NCBI GenBank assembly: GCA_003134815.1
Contig: PLCO01000041.1
Coordinates: 1-58,595 of the forward strand
From: Acidobacteriaceae bacterium
GTDB taxonomy: Bacteria; Acidobacteriota; Terriglobia; Terriglobales; Acidobacteriaceae
DNA length: 58,595 bases
Direction: 5' to 3'
Every line of letters starts with the position of its first letter. Within the stretch, counting starts at the first letter, position 1. The translations under genes were made by a program, and so were the position numbers. This document shows, one piece after another, positions 35,802 through 44,682 of this stretch. A model generated the notes under the pieces. The model did no database searches. It saw only the letters and a list, made by a program, of their open reading frames with translations, and was not told the DNA's origin.

Positions 35802-36518
35802 CTATTGGACCCTTACCCCTTTAAATACCGTTACGGGCGATCCCTCCGCAAGAAAGGCTGAATCCGGAGGAAGCATCAATAACTTCCCAAACTCAACGCC
35901 GTAATAGTGAGTCGCATCTCCCAGGAATATGGCCGTCTTTGCTTCTCTGACAAGCCAACGTGGGTGCTGAACCTCATATTCGAGGCAGCCTCCGTCGGCC
36001 CGCGCGGAATATCCCCAATAGTGCTCCGTAATGAACTGGCCCAGGGAATTATCCGGTGGAACGAAGCTCGATTCTCCAGCTTCCAGCCGCATCGAACACC
36101 GGCTTGGGCCGCTACCCCAACAGTATTCAGCTTCCACTGCGCCTGTTTCCGGCTGTGTATGAATCGAATGCGCCATCGGTACGCGGGAATAGTTCTCGCC
36201 GAATGCGATCCGTGCAATTGCGGCGACAGCCAATTTCGGGACCAACTCCCGTATGAAAACAACGCCGCGTCGGCCCGCGCGCCGCACGTAGAAACGGAGA
36301 TTGACCTCTTCAAAGGAGCGATGAAATGGAATCGTGAAGCCGGTGACGCGCGTGCGGTTGAACTCGAATCCCACGAGGCTGACGTAGGTGCGCCCCTCGA
36401 AGGCATCGAGCTCAGTGCCATAGGGAACGAATGGCTGAAGCAAGCCGGGATCAACTGAGTAATTGAACATCAGCAGGTTGCGCCAATCCGCGGTCAAGAA
36501 GATGCCGGGCTGCTTCAC
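35802..36518 (-). CDS. YqjF/DUF2071-family protein
   Basis: The 238-residue product matches the DUF2071 (YqjF) family: the opening FLTADWRNLLMFNYSVDPGLLQPFVP, then GRTYVSLVGFEFNRTRVTG, and FEEVNLRFYVRR in the first half. Members have an acetoacetate-decarboxylase-like fold and no proven enzyme activity. The gene is single, converging on the esterase gene. There is no signal peptide, so it is cytoplasmic. Confidence 0.85.
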   Translation of the reverse strand: MKQPGIFLTADWRNLLMFNYSVDPGLLQPFVPYGTELDAFEGRTYVSLVGFEFNRTRVTGFTIPFHRSFEEVNLRFYVRRAGRRGVVFIRELVPKLAVAAIARIAFGENYSRVPMAHSIHTQPETGAVEAEYCWGSGPSRCSMRLEAGESSFVPPDNSLGQFITEHYWGYSARADGGCLEYEVQHPRWLVREAKTAIFLGDATHYYGVEFGKLLMLPPDSAFLAEGSPVTVFKGVRVQ

Positions 36519-36646
36519 AGATTCACCTTATCTCACGCGGATTCCATAGGGGGACGTCTACGCCCAAATGGAACCACCCACGAGTTTCCTGCGTAGTATT
36601 CTCACAAGCAACAAGATACTTGCTGCGCGCGGGGCGAGGAGGCAAC

Positions 36647-37147
36647 ATGTATTGCAGTGGATGTGGCCGATCGTTGGAACAGGGACAAGTTGTTTGTCCG
36701 CAGTGCAACCGGCCTGTACCGCCGGCGATGCCGCCTGTGCCGGGATTTGAGTTTGTTTTGGCAGGCTACGCCAGCAAGGTCAGAGTGCTCGGCATTCTGT
36801 GGCTGGTTTATGCCGGATTGTCGCTGGTCTTCGGCACCGTTGGACTGGCCATTGTTCACTCAATCTTCTCGGCGGGTGGCGCTCCCTGGATGCACGGACC
36901 CATGCCGAACATGTGGTTCTTCCCGGCGCTTATGCGCTTTGCCTGGGTGTTCCTGGTGGGCCGGGCAATTCTGGCAGCCGTGGCAGGCTGGGGTTTGCTC
37001 GAACGCACACAGTGGGGACGGATCGTCGCAATTGTGGCGTCAATTCTGAACTTCTTCCATTTCTTCCCCTTCGGGTTGGCCCTCGGCATCGCCACGCTCA
37101 TCATCCTGATCGGCGCGCGGAACTGGTCGCTGTACGAGGATTTGTGA
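36647..37147 (+). CDS. Zinc-ribbon membrane protein
   Basis: The 166-residue product begins with a zinc ribbon (CSGC at 3-6, CPQC at 18-21) followed by a short proline linker and four hydrophobic helices. AGGAGG lies 4 bases before ATG 36647, better than a start 27 bases upstream. Such zinc-ribbon/TM proteins are common in Acidobacteriota and have no assigned function. It is followed by hemB in the same direction but with a 120-base gap and a separate promoter. Confidence 0.8.
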   Translation: MYCSGCGRSLEQGQVVCPQCNRPVPPAMPPVPGFEFVLAGYASKVRVLGILWLVYAGLSLVFGTVGLAIVHSIFSAGGAPWMHGPMPNMWFFPALMRFAWVFLVGRAILAAVAGWGLLERTQWGRIVAIVASILNFFHFFPFGLALGIATLIILIGARNWSLYEDL

Positions 37148-37255
37148 GCGCATTGGCGATCGCCGTGAATTGACCGCGCGGAACCGCGGCAATCTTCTGT
37201 TCGCCTGTGCGTTGCCCGGTCCCGACCATCAGCGTCGGTCCACCTTCGGCTGCCT

Positions 37256-37261
37256 TACAAT
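37256..37261 (+). promoter_or_regulatory. -10 element giving a leaderless hemB transcript
   Basis: TACAAT ends 6 bases before the hemB ATG, so transcription would start at or beside the A of the start codon. No Shine-Dalgarno is present, which agrees with a leaderless mRNA. Confidence 0.5.
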
Positions 37262-37267
37262 CAGTGC

Positions 37268-38257
37268 ATGACCTTCCCTGCCAGCAGGATGCGGAGGATG
37301 CGCCGAAGCGAGCCATTGCGCGCGCTGGTGCGTGAGACTGCGCTCGATCCCGGCGACCTGATTTATCCCCTCTTCATCTGTCCTGGCAAAGGCATTCGCA
37401 ATCCGGTCAGCTCGATGCCGGGCGTCTTCAATCTCTCAGTAGACGAAGCAGTCCGCGAAGCTGAGGAAGCAGCGCGGCTCGGCCTGGGCGGACTGCTCCT
37501 CTTCGGCCTGCCTGCGACAAAAGACGAACAAGGAACCGGCGCATGGGACGACAACGGAATCGTGCAGCAGGCGCTGCGCGCGCTCAAGCAGACTGCAGCC
37601 GCTAAAAAGCTAGTGCTGGTTGCCGACGTTTGCCTGTGCGAGTACACAAGCCACGGCCACTGCGGCGTGGTGGTTAAGTCGGGCGACAATTTCGATGTGG
37701 ACAACGATCTTACGCTCGAATTGCTCGCACGCACCGCCGTGAGCCACGCCAAGGCGGGCGCTGACGTGGTTGCCCCCAGCGACATGATGGACGGTCGCGT
37801 GGCCGCCATCCGCCGCGCGCTCGACACCGAGGGCTACGCCCAAACGCCCATTCTCAGCTACGCGTCCAAATTCGCGTCTGCGTTCTACGGGCCATTCCGC
37901 GAAGCGGCCGACTCCGCGCCGCAATTCGGCGACCGCAAGACCTACCAGATGGACGGCGCTAACCTGCGCGAGGCTCTGCGCGAGATCGATCTCGACATTG
38001 AAGAGGGCGCGGACATGATCCTGATGAAGCCTGCCATGCCTTATCTCGACGTGGTGCGAGCTGCACGCGAGCGCGTGGATGTACCCATCGGTGCGTATCA
38101 GGTGTCCGGCGAGTACTCGATGCTTCAAGCCGCGTTTGAAAAAGGCTGGCTGGATCGCGATCGCGCAATGATGGAATCGTTGTTGGGACTGCGCCGCGCC
38201 GGAGCGGATTTCATCGTGACCTACTTCGCCAAAGACGCCGCAAAGCTGCTCGCCTAG
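37268..38257 (+). CDS. hemB: Delta-aminolevulinic acid dehydratase (porphobilinogen synthase)
   Basis: HemB joins two 5-aminolevulinate molecules into porphobilinogen in heme synthesis. The 329-residue product has the zinc-site cysteines in [14 protein letters not shown], marking the zinc-dependent class, and the Schiff-base lysines in SYASKFAS and [21 protein letters not shown] near the C-terminus is a family hallmark. The heme-rich respiratory operon in this window would depend on its product. A -10 hexamer directly before the ATG suggests a leaderless mRNA. Confidence 0.96.
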   Translation: MTFPASRMRRMRRSEPLRALVRETALDPGDLIYPLFICPGKGIRNPVSSMPGVFNLSVDEAVREAEEAARLGLGGLLLFGLPATKDEQGTGAWDDNGIVQQALRALKQTAAAKKLVLVADVCLCEYTSHGHCGVVVKSGDNFDVDNDLTLELLARTAVSHAKAGADVVAPSDMMDGRVAAIRRALDTEGYAQTPILSYASKFASAFYGPFREAADSAPQFGDRKTYQMDGANLREALREIDLDIEEGADMILMKPAMPYLDVVRAARERVDVPIGAYQVSGEYSMLQAAFEKGWLDRDRAMMESLLGLRRAGADFIVTYFAKDAAKLLA

Positions 38258-38302
38258 AAGCTCTACCTGATCCCCAACCAGCAAGAAAGGATTGCCACTA
38301 CG

Positions 38303-39181
38303 ATGAAGAGCCTTTTCGCGATCTTCGGAATTGCCGTGTTGTGCGCAACGGCGAGCGCGCAAACCGCTCCGCAGGTGATTCCTCTCTGGGACAAAGGCGC
38401 GCCAGGCTTCGAGAGCCGCAAAGATATTCCGGAGCAGGCGCAGGACTATTGGGTACGCAACGTAAACGATCCGTCGATCACCGTCTTCCTGCCGCCTAAA
38501 GGCACCGCCAACGGCACGGCAGTGATCATCGCGCCCGGCGGAGGATTTCGCGAGCTGGTCTTTAACGCCGAGGGCGTGCAGGCCGCGGAATTCCTGAACA
38601 GCATTGGCGTGACGGCGTTTGCGCTGAAGTATCGCTTGCCCGGCGAGCCGAATTCCCCCTACAACAAAGACAACGTGCGCCAGGATGCGTACCGCGCTAT
38701 GCGCCTGGTGCGCAGCCGCGCGAAAGAATGGAACATCGACCCGCACCGCGTGGGAATGCTCGGCTTTTCCGCTGGAGGCGAAGTGGTATCGATGATCGCC
38801 TATGCGTCCGGAGATGGAGACCCTTCCGCGCCGGACCCCATCGACCGGCTGAACGGCAGGCCGGACTTTCAGATGCTGGTTTATCCCGGTGGCGGCGTGC
38901 CTGACACGGTTCCGCCGAATTCCCCGCCGGCTTTTCTGCTGGTGGCCAACGACGACCAGTACGGCTGCGACAAAGCCACGCTCCAACTCTACGAGAAGCT
39001 CCATGCTGCGGGAGTTCTGGTGGAAGCAATCTTTCTGCCGCAGGGAAAACACGCCTTCAATATGGGCGACCGCTCGAAGCTCGTGACCGTCAACACCTGG
39101 CCGCAGCGGATGGCGGATTGGATGAAAGACCTGGGCTACCTGACTCCAGCAGCAGCAACACCGGCTTCGCCATCACCATAG
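38303..39181 (+). CDS. Secreted alpha/beta-hydrolase (acetyl-esterase-like)
   Basis: The 292-residue product has a signal peptide (cleavage near ASA-Q, residue 20) and an esterase/lipase fold. Oxyanion residues are seen in IAPGGGFREL, nucleophile Ser in GMLGFSAGGEV, Asp in ANDDQYGC and His in QGKHAFN. This resembles BD-FAE/acetyl-xylan esterases that remove acyl groups from plant polysaccharide. It starts 45 bases after hemB and could be co-transcribed, though the functions are unrelated. Confidence 0.85.
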   Translation: MKSLFAIFGIAVLCATASAQTAPQVIPLWDKGAPGFESRKDIPEQAQDYWVRNVNDPSITVFLPPKGTANGTAVIIAPGGGFRELVFNAEGVQAAEFLNSIGVTAFALKYRLPGEPNSPYNKDNVRQDAYRAMRLVRSRAKEWNIDPHRVGMLGFSAGGEVVSMIAYASGDGDPSAPDPIDRLNGRPDFQMLVYPGGGVPDTVPPNSPPAFLLVANDDQYGCDKATLQLYEKLHAAGVLVEAIFLPQGKHAFNMGDRSKLVTVNTWPQRMADWMKDLGYLTPAAATPASPSP

Positions 39182-39259
39182 AATGCGTTGCGGAAAGTTT
39201 GCACGAACGCTTTCAACCTTGGAACTTGCCATTTCACGATGCACGTTTACGATGCCCGC

Positions 39260-40531
39260 ATGTCTTTGAGAATCCTCAGACTGAATCTGCCGCGCGCTGT
39301 GTACTGGCTTGCCGCACTGGCGTTTGTTCTGCGCTTGGTCGCGCGGCTTTTTTACACCGGCATCGCCGACTTTTGGCTCTATGGCTACGGATTCTTTTTC
39401 GAACTAGCTCAGAGCATCGCTCAGGGTCAAGGCTTCTCTGTCGGAGGTCCACCGACTGCATTTCGCGTTCCTCTTTATCCCATTCTGCTCGCCGGCCTTA
39501 CGCTCGGACATCAGGCTTTCTGGCCGATCGTGATTGCACAATCCGCGATGGGCGCCGGGATCACGATCTGCGCCGCGCAACTGGCGTGCCGTTTGTTTCA
39601 GGGCCCGGCGGCGGGGCGGGCTGCGATCCTGGCTGCCGCGATCACAGCGATTTATCCGTACTACGTCATCCATGACACCGCGCTGCAGGAAACCAGCTTC
39701 TTTACGCTGCTCACCATTGTGGCGGTGCTTTTGCTCGTGCAAACAGTCTGGGATGGGAAAGTATCGACCGGCGTGCTGACAGGTCTCGTCCTCGGCCTCG
39801 ACGTTCTAACCCGTCCTACCATTGCGCCTTTTGCAGCAATGGCAATCGTCTGGCTAGTTTGGCGACGCCGCATTCGCGCCGGCGTGGCTTGCGCGCTGCT
39901 TCTGGCTGCGACCGTCCTGCCCTGGATCTGGCGCAACGCCGTAGAGATCGGTGATCCGACGCTCAGCACAGAAACGGGAATTGAGTTCTGGGCTGGAAAC
40001 AGCGGTTATCTCTTCTCGCATTTTCCTGAGGAGAGCAGCGATGTGAGCAAGACTGAGGCCACGAATTCCCTGACGGCTGAGGATCATGCGGAACTGGATC
40101 GCATCGCGGATAGCGAGGCTGCGACCGATCACTGGTACCTTCACAAGGGTTTTGCATATATTCGCTCGCATCCCCGGCAAACCATCGTCGATGGATTCCA
40201 CAAGATTGCAGTGGGATTTGGCTGGCTGCCCGCTCCTCGCCGTGGCCTGGCAATGAATCTTGTCGAGCTATTCTCTTACGGGCCGGTCATGCTGCTGGGC
40301 CTTTGGGGAATGGTGCGGCATCGTGCACACTGGCGCGAAGATTCCATGATTTATCTACTCTTCGCAACGTTCATGCTGGTCACCGCATTCTTCTGGGCCC
40401 AGACCAGCCATCGCGCCTATCTCGACGTTTATTGGATTGTCTTTGGCGCAGGGGCGCTCGCCGAGACGGTACTTGCGCCGCGCAATGGCCCATCATCGGC
40501 TTCGCCTAATCAATCGATAGCGGGCGCGTAG
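39260..40531 (+). CDS. Multi-helix glycosyltransferase-like membrane protein (GT39/ArnT type)
   Basis: The product (423 residues from ATG 39260; ATG 39239 and TTG 39188 are also in frame) has about ten to eleven helices. Its general pattern is that of the dolichyl-phosphate-mannose/ArnT family: an aromatic first loop after helix 1 (YGYGFFFELAQSIAQGQGFS, with GPPTAFRVPLYP following) and LTRPTIAPF in mid-protein. These enzymes move a lipid-linked sugar onto protein or lipid on the periplasmic face. The catalytic acidic pair is not obvious in loop 1, where ADFW is the nearest candidate, so the donor is unknown. Confidence 0.7.
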   Translation: MSLRILRLNLPRAVYWLAALAFVLRLVARLFYTGIADFWLYGYGFFFELAQSIAQGQGFSVGGPPTAFRVPLYPILLAGLTLGHQAFWPIVIAQSAMGAGITICAAQLACRLFQGPAAGRAAILAAAITAIYPYYVIHDTALQETSFFTLLTIVAVLLLVQTVWDGKVSTGVLTGLVLGLDVLTRPTIAPFAAMAIVWLVWRRRIRAGVACALLLAATVLPWIWRNAVEIGDPTLSTETGIEFWAGNSGYLFSHFPEESSDVSKTEATNSLTAEDHAELDRIADSEAATDHWYLHKGFAYIRSHPRQTIVDGFHKIAVGFGWLPAPRRGLAMNLVELFSYGPVMLLGLWGMVRHRAHWREDSMIYLLFATFMLVTAFFWAQTSHRAYLDVYWIVFGAGALAETVLAPRNGPSSASPNQSIAGA

Positions 40532-40628
40532 CGAGCAGGCATTCACAATTCGCTTTGTATCTAAATTCGCTTTGAATACGGGCCGCAGTGTGTTTTTCTA
40601 ACAGGAATCAGCTCTGTGGAATACTTCC

Positions 40629-41936
40629 ATGCGCAAGCGACTCGAATCTTATTTCGAATTTGCCCGTCTTGGGACCAACTGGCGCACGGAGGTTCTGGCC
40701 GGCGTCACGACGTTCCTGACCATGGCCTACATCGTGCTGGTGAACCCTGCGATTTTGGCCGACGCGGGCTTGCCGTTGCCGGCGGTCACCGCGGCCACCT
40801 GCCTCTCGGCGGCCTTCGGCTCCATTCTGATGGGAGTCGTCGCGCGCTATCCCATCGCGCTAGCGCCGGGCATGGGCCTGAATGCCTACTTCACCTACAC
40901 GGTTTGCCTCAAGATGCACGTGCCATGGCAAACGGCGCTCGGCGCGGTGTTTCTTTCCGGCGTCATCTTTCTCGCTCTCACCACAGTCGGCATCCGGCAG
41001 ATGATTCTGCGCGCCATTCCTCATCAGCTGTACGCTGCGGTGGCCGGCGGCATCGGACTCTTCATCGCGTTCATTGGCTTTCAGCATGCGGGCCTGGTAG
41101 TGCGCGATCCCAACACGCTCGTCGGCATGGGCAACATCCGCAACCCCACGGCGTATCTCACGCTTCTCGGATTGATTATCATGGTCGCGCTTGAAGTCCG
41201 AAAGGTGAAGGGATCCATCCTCATCGGAGTGCTCACGGTTACTGGCATCGCGTGGGCCTTTCACATGGTCCACTGGACGCCGTCGGCGGGCGGCATCGGC
41301 GCGCTGACGCAAACGGCGTTCAAGCTCGACATCAGGGGAGCGATCAATAAAGGGCTGCTCGAAATCATCTTCGTCTTTTTCTTTGTCGATCTCTTTGACA
41401 ACCTGGGCACGCTGGTTGCCGTGACAAAGCGCGCTGGCCTCATCGCACCCGACCACTCCATTCCAAGGCTGAACCGCATTCTTTTCGCCGATGCCACCGC
41501 GACAATCTTCGGCTCGCTGACGGGGACCTCCACCGTGACCAGCTACGTTGAGTCCACCGCTGGCGTCGCCGCCGGCGGCCGCTCCGGGGTCACGGCTATA
41601 GTGACCGGTTTGCTTTTTCTGGGAGCAATCGGCGCCGCACCGTTTATCGGCATCGTTCCTCCGGCGGCCACAGCCCCGGCGCTCATTCTGGTGGGCTCAC
41701 TCATGCTGGCGGCCATCACCGAGATTCACTGGCACGAACCGCTGGTCGCGGTTCCCGCGTTTCTCACGCTCATCCTCATTCCTTTCACTTATTCCATCGC
41801 CAACGGCCTCGGCTTCGGCATTATTGCCTGGGCGGTCCTTCATCTGTTCGCAGGAAAGGCGCGCCGCCAGGATTGGCTGCTCTACCTCCTCGCCGCGCTC
41901 TTTCTTGCTCGATTTATCTACCTGGGCGGGAGTTAG
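40629..41936 (+). CDS. NCS2-family purine permease (AzgA-like)
   Basis: An inner-membrane transporter for hypoxanthine, guanine or adenine, driven by protons. The 435-residue product has about 13 helices and AzgA-type motifs: GVTTFLTMAYIVLVNPAIL (25-43), ALAPGMGLNAYF, FVDLFDNLGTLVAV and GTSTVTSYVESTAG. Length is typical. There is no good Shine-Dalgarno before ATG 40629. A 17-base tandem repeat (AATTCGCTTTG core, 40547 and 40564) lies in the gap upstream and may flank its promoter. Confidence 0.9.
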   Translation: MRKRLESYFEFARLGTNWRTEVLAGVTTFLTMAYIVLVNPAILADAGLPLPAVTAATCLSAAFGSILMGVVARYPIALAPGMGLNAYFTYTVCLKMHVPWQTALGAVFLSGVIFLALTTVGIRQMILRAIPHQLYAAVAGGIGLFIAFIGFQHAGLVVRDPNTLVGMGNIRNPTAYLTLLGLIIMVALEVRKVKGSILIGVLTVTGIAWAFHMVHWTPSAGGIGALTQTAFKLDIRGAINKGLLEIIFVFFFVDLFDNLGTLVAVTKRAGLIAPDHSIPRLNRILFADATATIFGSLTGTSTVTSYVESTAGVAAGGRSGVTAIVTGLLFLGAIGAAPFIGIVPPAATAPALILVGSLMLAAITEIHWHEPLVAVPAFLTLILIPFTYSIANGLGFGIIAWAVLHLFAGKARRQDWLLYLLAALFLARFIYLGGS

Positions 41937-41971
41937 CATCTCAATAGATAGGCCTTTGATGAGGCAGCGCT

Positions 41972-42292
41972 ATGCTCATTGTTCACTTGATTGAATGGTT
42001 CTTCGGCGGAGCATTCCTGGCCAACTCCGTTCCGCACATCGGGAACGGAGTCTCCGGACGTCCTTTCCAGACGCCGTTCGCCAAACCGCCGGGCCAAGGA
42101 CTGTCTTCTTCGCTCGTAAACGTGCTGTGGGGCTTCTTCAACCTGGCAGTGGCTTACGTTTTGCTGGTTTGGCTGGGCCAGCTCAACCTCCATTATTGGT
42201 GGCAGGTGGTCACGGCCTTCGCCGGAGCGCTCGTCATTTCCGTCATGCATGCTCGCCACTTCGGCCGCTTCCACGGTGGATTGTTAGATTAA
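41972..42292 (+). CDS. Small membrane protein, unknown
   Basis: The 106-residue product has three hydrophobic segments (about 2-20, 47-67, 74-93) and a conserved-looking PHIGNGVSGRPFQTPFA stretch after the first. I recognise no named family. It lies 35 bases after the purine permease and 16 bases before the glutaminyl cyclase gene on the same strand, so the three may form a transcript. No functional link is evident. Confidence 0.7.
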   Translation: MLIVHLIEWFFGGAFLANSVPHIGNGVSGRPFQTPFAKPPGQGLSSSLVNVLWGFFNLAVAYVLLVWLGQLNLHYWWQVVTAFAGALVISVMHARHFGRFHGGLLD

Positions 42293-42308
42293 GCGCGCCC
42301 ATCTCCCC

Positions 42309-43103
42309 ATGCACATTTCCGCTTTTTATCGCACATTCGCAGCAGCCGTTCTCGCCGGGGCCGCATCGCTCGCAGTCGCGGCGGACGGATACCGCGTCGT
42401 TCACACTTATCCGCACGATCCTCAGGCTTACACGCAGGGTCTTATCTATGAGGATGGGTATCTGTATGAGAGCACCGGACTCAATGGGCGCTCCTCATTG
42501 CGCATGGTTGATCTTGAAACCGGGCGCGTGCTGCAACGGGCTGTCGTTCCGGTCAAGTACTTCGCCGAGGGCCTCACAGATTGGGGCAGTTCGCTCATCC
42601 AGCTAACGTGGCAGTCGCACATTGCTTTCGTGTACGACCGTTTCAGCTTCCGCCTCTTGCACACCTTTAATTACAGCGGAGAGGGCTGGGGCCTCACGCA
42701 GGACGGCAAGAACCTGATTTTGAGCGACGGCACCGCGACGCTACGATTCTTCAATCCCCAGACCTTTCGCGAAGTGCGGCACATCGTTGTCAAGGATCAC
42801 GGCGCACAGGTGACTCAACTGAATGAGCTGGAATTCGTTCGCGGCGAGATCTACGCCAACGTGTGGCACACGGACCGCATCGCCCGCATCTCGCCCGTCT
42901 CAGGCAATGTGATTGGCTGGATCGACCTGACGGGACTGCTGGCGCCGGGCCAGGTCTCCGATCCGGAAGCGGTGCTGAATGGCATCGCCTACGACGCCGC
43001 GCGTGACCGCCTCTTCGTCACCGGCAAACTCTGGCCCCGTTTGTTTGAGATCAAAATCGTCCCTGAAGCCGAAAAATTCGTCCCTGCGCACCACACGAAG
43101 TGA
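42309..43103 (+). CDS. Glutaminyl-peptide cyclotransferase (bacterial/plant type)
   Basis: The enzyme converts N-terminal Gln of exported proteins to pyroglutamate. The 264-residue product has a signal peptide ending near AVAA (residue 25) and the five-bladed propeller typical of this family. Motifs are YPHDPQAYTQGLIYEDGYLYESTGL (family opening, split here as YPHDPQAYTQGL and YLYESTGLNGRSSL), NELEFVRGEIYANVW, and NGIAYDAARDRLFVTGKLWP near the end. It acts in the periplasm. Confidence 0.92.
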   Translation: MHISAFYRTFAAAVLAGAASLAVAADGYRVVHTYPHDPQAYTQGLIYEDGYLYESTGLNGRSSLRMVDLETGRVLQRAVVPVKYFAEGLTDWGSSLIQLTWQSHIAFVYDRFSFRLLHTFNYSGEGWGLTQDGKNLILSDGTATLRFFNPQTFREVRHIVVKDHGAQVTQLNELEFVRGEIYANVWHTDRIARISPVSGNVIGWIDLTGLLAPGQVSDPEAVLNGIAYDAARDRLFVTGKLWPRLFEIKIVPEAEKFVPAHHTK

Positions 43104-43192
43104 CAAATTGGTATTGGCAGCCGAAAAGCTCGGCGCAAGAGCGGCTAGGCCAGCGAATCGATCGCCGCCGGAAACGCCATCAGCCGAATCCG

Positions 43193-43606
43193 TCACATTG
43201 CCGGGTTGAGCGACGTTACCCGCGCCACGGCTTTGGTGAGCCGCGCCTCGTGCGCCCGCGCGCCCTTTCTCTCAGACAACGTATAGATATGTTCGATGGC
43301 CTCGACCAGGTAGGCTCCCGGCAAAAAGACCGCGCCGTCGCTTACCCCGTTCCCCGGCAGCAGGAGCACATCGCCCTCGCGGGGCAGCGAGTGCAGGGTC
43401 TCCAGCGGCACCAGGTTGATGCAGGTGCCATCCCCGGCTATGAACTCCAGGCAATTGGCGCTGTGCAGCGTTCCTTCAAGCGCCCGCCGCGCCTCCTGCC
43501 GCGCCCTGAATGACTGGTAATAGGTGGCGGCCACCGTGGGAAGACCGATCATGAAGCCAACAACGCTGCTGTATTGCGCAATGATGTTCATCCAATGGTG
43601 ATTCAT
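43193..43606 (-). CDS. Membrane-anchored protein of unknown function
   Basis: The 137-residue product has an N-terminal helix (about 8-28, IIAQYSSVVGFMIGLPTVAATYY) followed by a basic region and a soluble domain with a Gly/Leu-rich beta stretch (GDVLLLPGNGVSDGAVFLPGAYLVEAIEHIY). No family recognised. GGAGG lies 11 bases before ATG 43606; a reading from 43669 would add an unlikely polar extension. It ends convergently with the glutaminyl cyclase gene. Confidence 0.6.
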   Translation of the reverse strand: MNHHWMNIIAQYSSVVGFMIGLPTVAATYYQSFRARQEARRALEGTLHSANCLEFIAGDGTCINLVPLETLHSLPREGDVLLLPGNGVSDGAVFLPGAYLVEAIEHIYTLSERKGARAHEARLTKAVARVTSLNPAM

Positions 43607-43734
43607 CTGGCCGTTCGCCTCCAAGGCAAAGGTTAAATCGGATTGACGTCCGTTTGGACATCTTCGCATTCACGGGGGAGAAAAACTTCGTCTCGATTCT
43701 CAGCACGCTTAAATCGGCGCGTTTCAAGTTGTCG

Positions 43735-43914
43735 CTATTGCCCGACCGACCCGTTGTGGTGTTCTCGCTGGCCCTGAAAGAAGCGGTGATGCACCATGCT
43801 GAGCCCCAGCAGCAGTACAAGGACAACAAAGAGAGCGAGAAAAACGATCTTCAATGCATGAAACAAGGGTGTTTCTCGCTCCGGATCGGGCGGGGAAGTC
43901 GCGGCCTTTGTCAT
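43735..43914 (-). CDS. Small single-helix membrane protein (59 residues)
   Basis: A short frame with clear gene-like features. A polar N-terminus with TSPPDPERETP is followed by one strong helix (about 21-40, LKIVFLALFVVLVLLLGLSM) and a His-rich tail (VHHRFFQGQREHH). GAGG lies 8 bases before ATG 43914 and the stop is TAG. Overlapping frames on both strands have no such pattern. The His-rich end could bind metal or sit at the membrane edge. It lies 128 bases before the membrane-anchored protein gene, same strand. Confidence 0.6.
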   Translation of the reverse strand: MTKAATSPPDPERETPLFHALKIVFLALFVVLVLLLGLSMVHHRFFQGQREHHNGSVGQ

Positions 43915-44076
43915 TCGAGTTGCCTCGTTCTGGGCTACGGCGCGCTATGCTGCGCCGAGAAATGCGCCGCACTTTCCCGCCCGGTTGAGCCCGGGACAAT
44001 TCCAGAATTTAAGTGTGATCGATCCACGTACCGAATAGAGTTTAGCTCCGCTCAAGCGGATACGCCAAGCTGGAGG

Positions 44077-44102
44077 TTCTCCCAAAGGCGCAGCGTGGGC
44101 CC
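44077..44102 (-). repeat. Orphan copy of the metF 3' end (26-bp exact direct repeat)
   Basis: The 26 bases are identical to 44708-44733 within metF, in the same orientation. Read on the minus strand, this copy encodes Gly-Pro-Thr-Leu-Arg-Leu-Trp-Glu-Asn and continues Leu-Gln-Leu-Gly-Val-Ser-Ala-stop, a plausible MetF C-terminus. The two copies flank hicBA. Confidence 0.85.
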
Positions 44103-44167
44103 GGCCTCCGGTGTCAATCCAGAGAACTCCGACGTGAAATGGCGTCCGCTTCAGGCCAATTTAAAGC

Positions 44168-44407
44168 TCACCGGTTCTTTGCTTCGAGATGACGGGTCAG
44201 ATCGTCCACGGTAAGTTCGGCGTCTCGCAGGATTGCTCGCAATAGTCCAGGACCGATTGTCTCGCCGGAATGGATGGGCACTGTTGTCGCTCTGCCGTCA
44301 GGATGTTTCAGGAACACATGGCTGCCACGGGTTCTTTCTGAGACAAATCCAGCTTTTTCGAGAGCCCGCAGAACTTCCCTGCCCCTGATACGCGGTAATC
44401 TCGTCAT
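44168..44407 (-). CDS. hicA: HicA-family mRNA interferase toxin
   Basis: HicA toxins cut mRNA after binding through a small dsRBD-like fold. The 79-residue product has the family opening LPRIRGREVLRALEKAGF, the catalytic His in RGSHVFLKHPDGR and the PIHSGETIGPGLLRAIL motif. The gene overlaps hicB by 4 bases (ATGA type), so the antitoxin is made first. The pair lies between metF and an orphan copy of the metF 3' end. Confidence 0.92.
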   Translation of the reverse strand: MTRLPRIRGREVLRALEKAGFVSERTRGSHVFLKHPDGRATTVPIHSGETIGPGLLRAILRDAELTVDDLTRHLEAKNR

Positions 44408-44616
44408 ACCGATACTTGCTGAATGCCGACAAGTTCAAGCGAACCGGTTCCACGCTCTTCTTCAAGGCAGAGCGCAATGACCTCTCGCACGCGTTTCATA
44501 AGCGTATCGAGGCTCTTGGCCTGCGTGTGGCAGCCGCGAAGGCTCGGAACGGTCGCAACCAGATAACCTTCCTCGTCTCGCTCGATCAATACCGTGAATT
44601 TCCTGTTTGCTTTCAC
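44404..44616 (-). CDS. hicB: HicB-family antitoxin
   Basis: HicB neutralises HicA through a degenerate RNase H-like domain. The 70-residue product from GTG 44616 opens KFTVLIERDEEGYLVATVPSLRGCHTQA, the HicB signature. GAGAGG lies 6 bases before this GTG, so I prefer it over a start at 44673 that runs to the metF stop. It ends without an added DNA-binding domain, so autoregulation may be weak or need HicA. It lies 66 bases after metF. Confidence 0.9.
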   Translation of the reverse strand: MKANRKFTVLIERDEEGYLVATVPSLRGCHTQAKSLDTLMKRVREVIALCLEEERGTGSLELVGIQQVSV

Positions 44617-44682
44617 CTGGAGCCTCTCAAAAACAACTCTAACATGATTGCAATTCGCCGACGGGAGACGCATGAGGACGTA

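Noticed and set aside
37610..39052. 480-codon minus-strand open frame
   Set aside because: Antisense to hemB and the secreted hydrolase, both with clear catalytic motifs.
43724..43999. 91-codon minus-strand frame overlapping the small His-tailed protein
   Set aside because: Arg/Ser-rich with no features. The overlapping 59-residue frame has the ribosome site and the membrane helix.
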